This document shows, in pieces, positions 63,254-64,000 of a stretch of DNA of 64,000 nt. Each line of letters starts with the position of its first letter. The first letter of the stretch is position 1. The notes below the pieces were generated by a model. It had not been told where the DNA came from. It did no database searches and worked only from the letters and a program-made list of their open reading frames with translations. A program made the position numbers and the translations under genes. Source of the stretch: Pantoea anthophila (lineage in GTDB: Bacteria; Pseudomonadota; Gammaproteobacteria; Enterobacterales; Enterobacteriaceae); the NCBI RefSeq assembly GCF_006494375.1, contig NZ_VHIZ01000036.1:141251-205250 (forward strand), read 5' to 3'.

Positions 63254-64000
63254 CTTCAGCAACCAACGCTATAAAAACAAACAAATTACCTGTCATTCCT
63301 AATCGCTATGGGCCATGCCATAGTCCATTTTAGAAACGGTTAGCAAGAAGAAATTTCAAAACCCAGACTGACTGGACGATTTCTGATCCATGGCATGATG
63401 GAACGTCTTCTGACTACACAGGAGCGTTAACCCTGCAACCCAATGCATTATAGTGTCGCCGAAAAAGTATTCAGCGCCGGGCAGGAATGACACCCTTTCT
63501 TTCGAAAAAACAGACATGCTTGCAAAAAACGGCCTGTAATACCTACAGGAGCGTTTTCATTTAAAAATGAGGGATTGCATTACCAGCTTCCTATTTCCTC
63601 CTTCCTGCGCGCTTCACGAAGCCGCTTTTTTGAATAATCAGAAAAAAATGCGCAGGAAACACCCATATTGCAATAGCAGTAACGTATAGAGTGTAAGTTG
63701 GGATTTCACAGAGTTAGCATCGTGGTGAAAGCTGGTCAAGAAATGTATGCATTAGGACATCAGTTTATGCGCTTAACCTATATCCAGAAAATGAACGCCA
63801 AATAGTGAAGGGGGCAAGGCGTTTCTGGATAAGAAATATAGGTACCAATATAAAAAGTGATCTGTTGAGAATGAAGTTAATCATTCCCGATTTGGACCAT
63901 TGGTTAAAGCTGTAGTAAAACAGTTTTCCATAAGCTGTATCGCTCAGATATATTACTCGATAGAGCGCCATGTATAAGCATCCAGAACATGCTGCTGATG
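63254..64000. other. AT-rich right-edge region, no confident gene
   Basis: Base composition is visibly more AT-rich than the rest. A 68-residue minus-strand frame at 63765-63971 has no ribosome site and no recognised motif. A 40-residue frame from 63567 is also unconvincing. No integrase is in view. It is probably the first part of an accessory island that continues to the right. Confidence 0.5.

Noticed and set aside
63765..63971. 68-codon minus-strand ORF in the right-edge region
   Set aside because: No ribosome site, no recognised motif, and AT-rich sequence that yields hydrophobic frames by chance.

Overview
The window looks like chromosomal DNA of an Erwiniaceae member, most likely Pantoea or a close relative. 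This is inferred from moderately high GC, E. coli-like proteins and E. coli-like gene order (proA-proB-phoE-crl-frsA-gpt-pepD ... dinB-yafK-yafJ-gmhA-fadE ... yafV ... tRNA-Asp end), combined with methionine-salvage (mtn) and purine-ring (hpx) clusters that E. coli K-12 lacks. No species call can be proved from the sequence alone.

Layout. 1-2.8 kb: the N-terminal part of a CHASE4 signalling protein that runs off the left edge, a CPBP-type membrane protease, and several very small genes including a yniD-like membrane peptide. 2.8-9.3 kb: osmC, the lldPRD L-lactate operon with two LldR-type operators, a CynX/NimT-family exporter and a LysR regulator. 9.3-11.4 kb: a Tat-exported amidohydrolase, then a mosaic of short repeats and hairpins. 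11.4-18.3 kb: an AriR/YmgB-like small regulator, dbpA, a YgiW-type periplasmic OB-fold protein, cheV and a chemoreceptor with FliA-type promoters, a cold-shock gene followed by a zinc-ribbon small ORF with an apparent ATT start, and the lysozyme inhibitor ivy. 18.4-23.1 kb: a reduced prophage that keeps a tailspike, overlapping spanin genes, holin, endolysin, a small unknown gene and an S24-type repressor. 23.5-41.6 kb: conserved backbone (proBA, phoE, crl, frsA, gpt, pepD, dinB, yafK, yafJ, gmhA, fadE) interrupted by a three-gene sugar-type ABC transporter. 41.7-48.1 kb: methylthioadenosine recycling genes (mtnK, mtnA, mtnDCB, mtnE, yafV) with MetJ boxes and an ERIC element. 48.1-63.2 kb: purine-ring catabolism. 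63.2-64 kb: the 3' end of tRNA-Asp, probably an attachment-site scar, followed by AT-rich DNA with no convincing gene.

How the genes work together. The 15-kb hpx block covers 5-hydroxyisourate to allantoin (HiuH, UraD), allantoin uptake, racemisation and hydrolysis (permease, HpxA, PuuE), allantoate to ureidoglycine to oxalurate (HpxK, HpxJ), an amino-acid-type ABC importer (HpxFGHI), and a branch that ends in oxamate hydrolysis (HpxW) plus an AtzG/AtzE/AtzH-like trio (HpxXYZ). An NtrC-type site and a near-perfect sigma-54 promoter precede hpxF, with further sigma-54-like sites before hpxW and the permease, so the block reads as a nitrogen-scavenging system under NtrC/sigma-54 control with local repressors HpxU and HpxS.

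The least expected sequence signals are: two intergenic elements whose 17-bp terminal inverted repeats differ at three positions with compensatory changes; the ATT-initiated cold-shock ORF; the compact lysis-plus-tailspike remnant; and the tRNA-Asp scar at the right edge.
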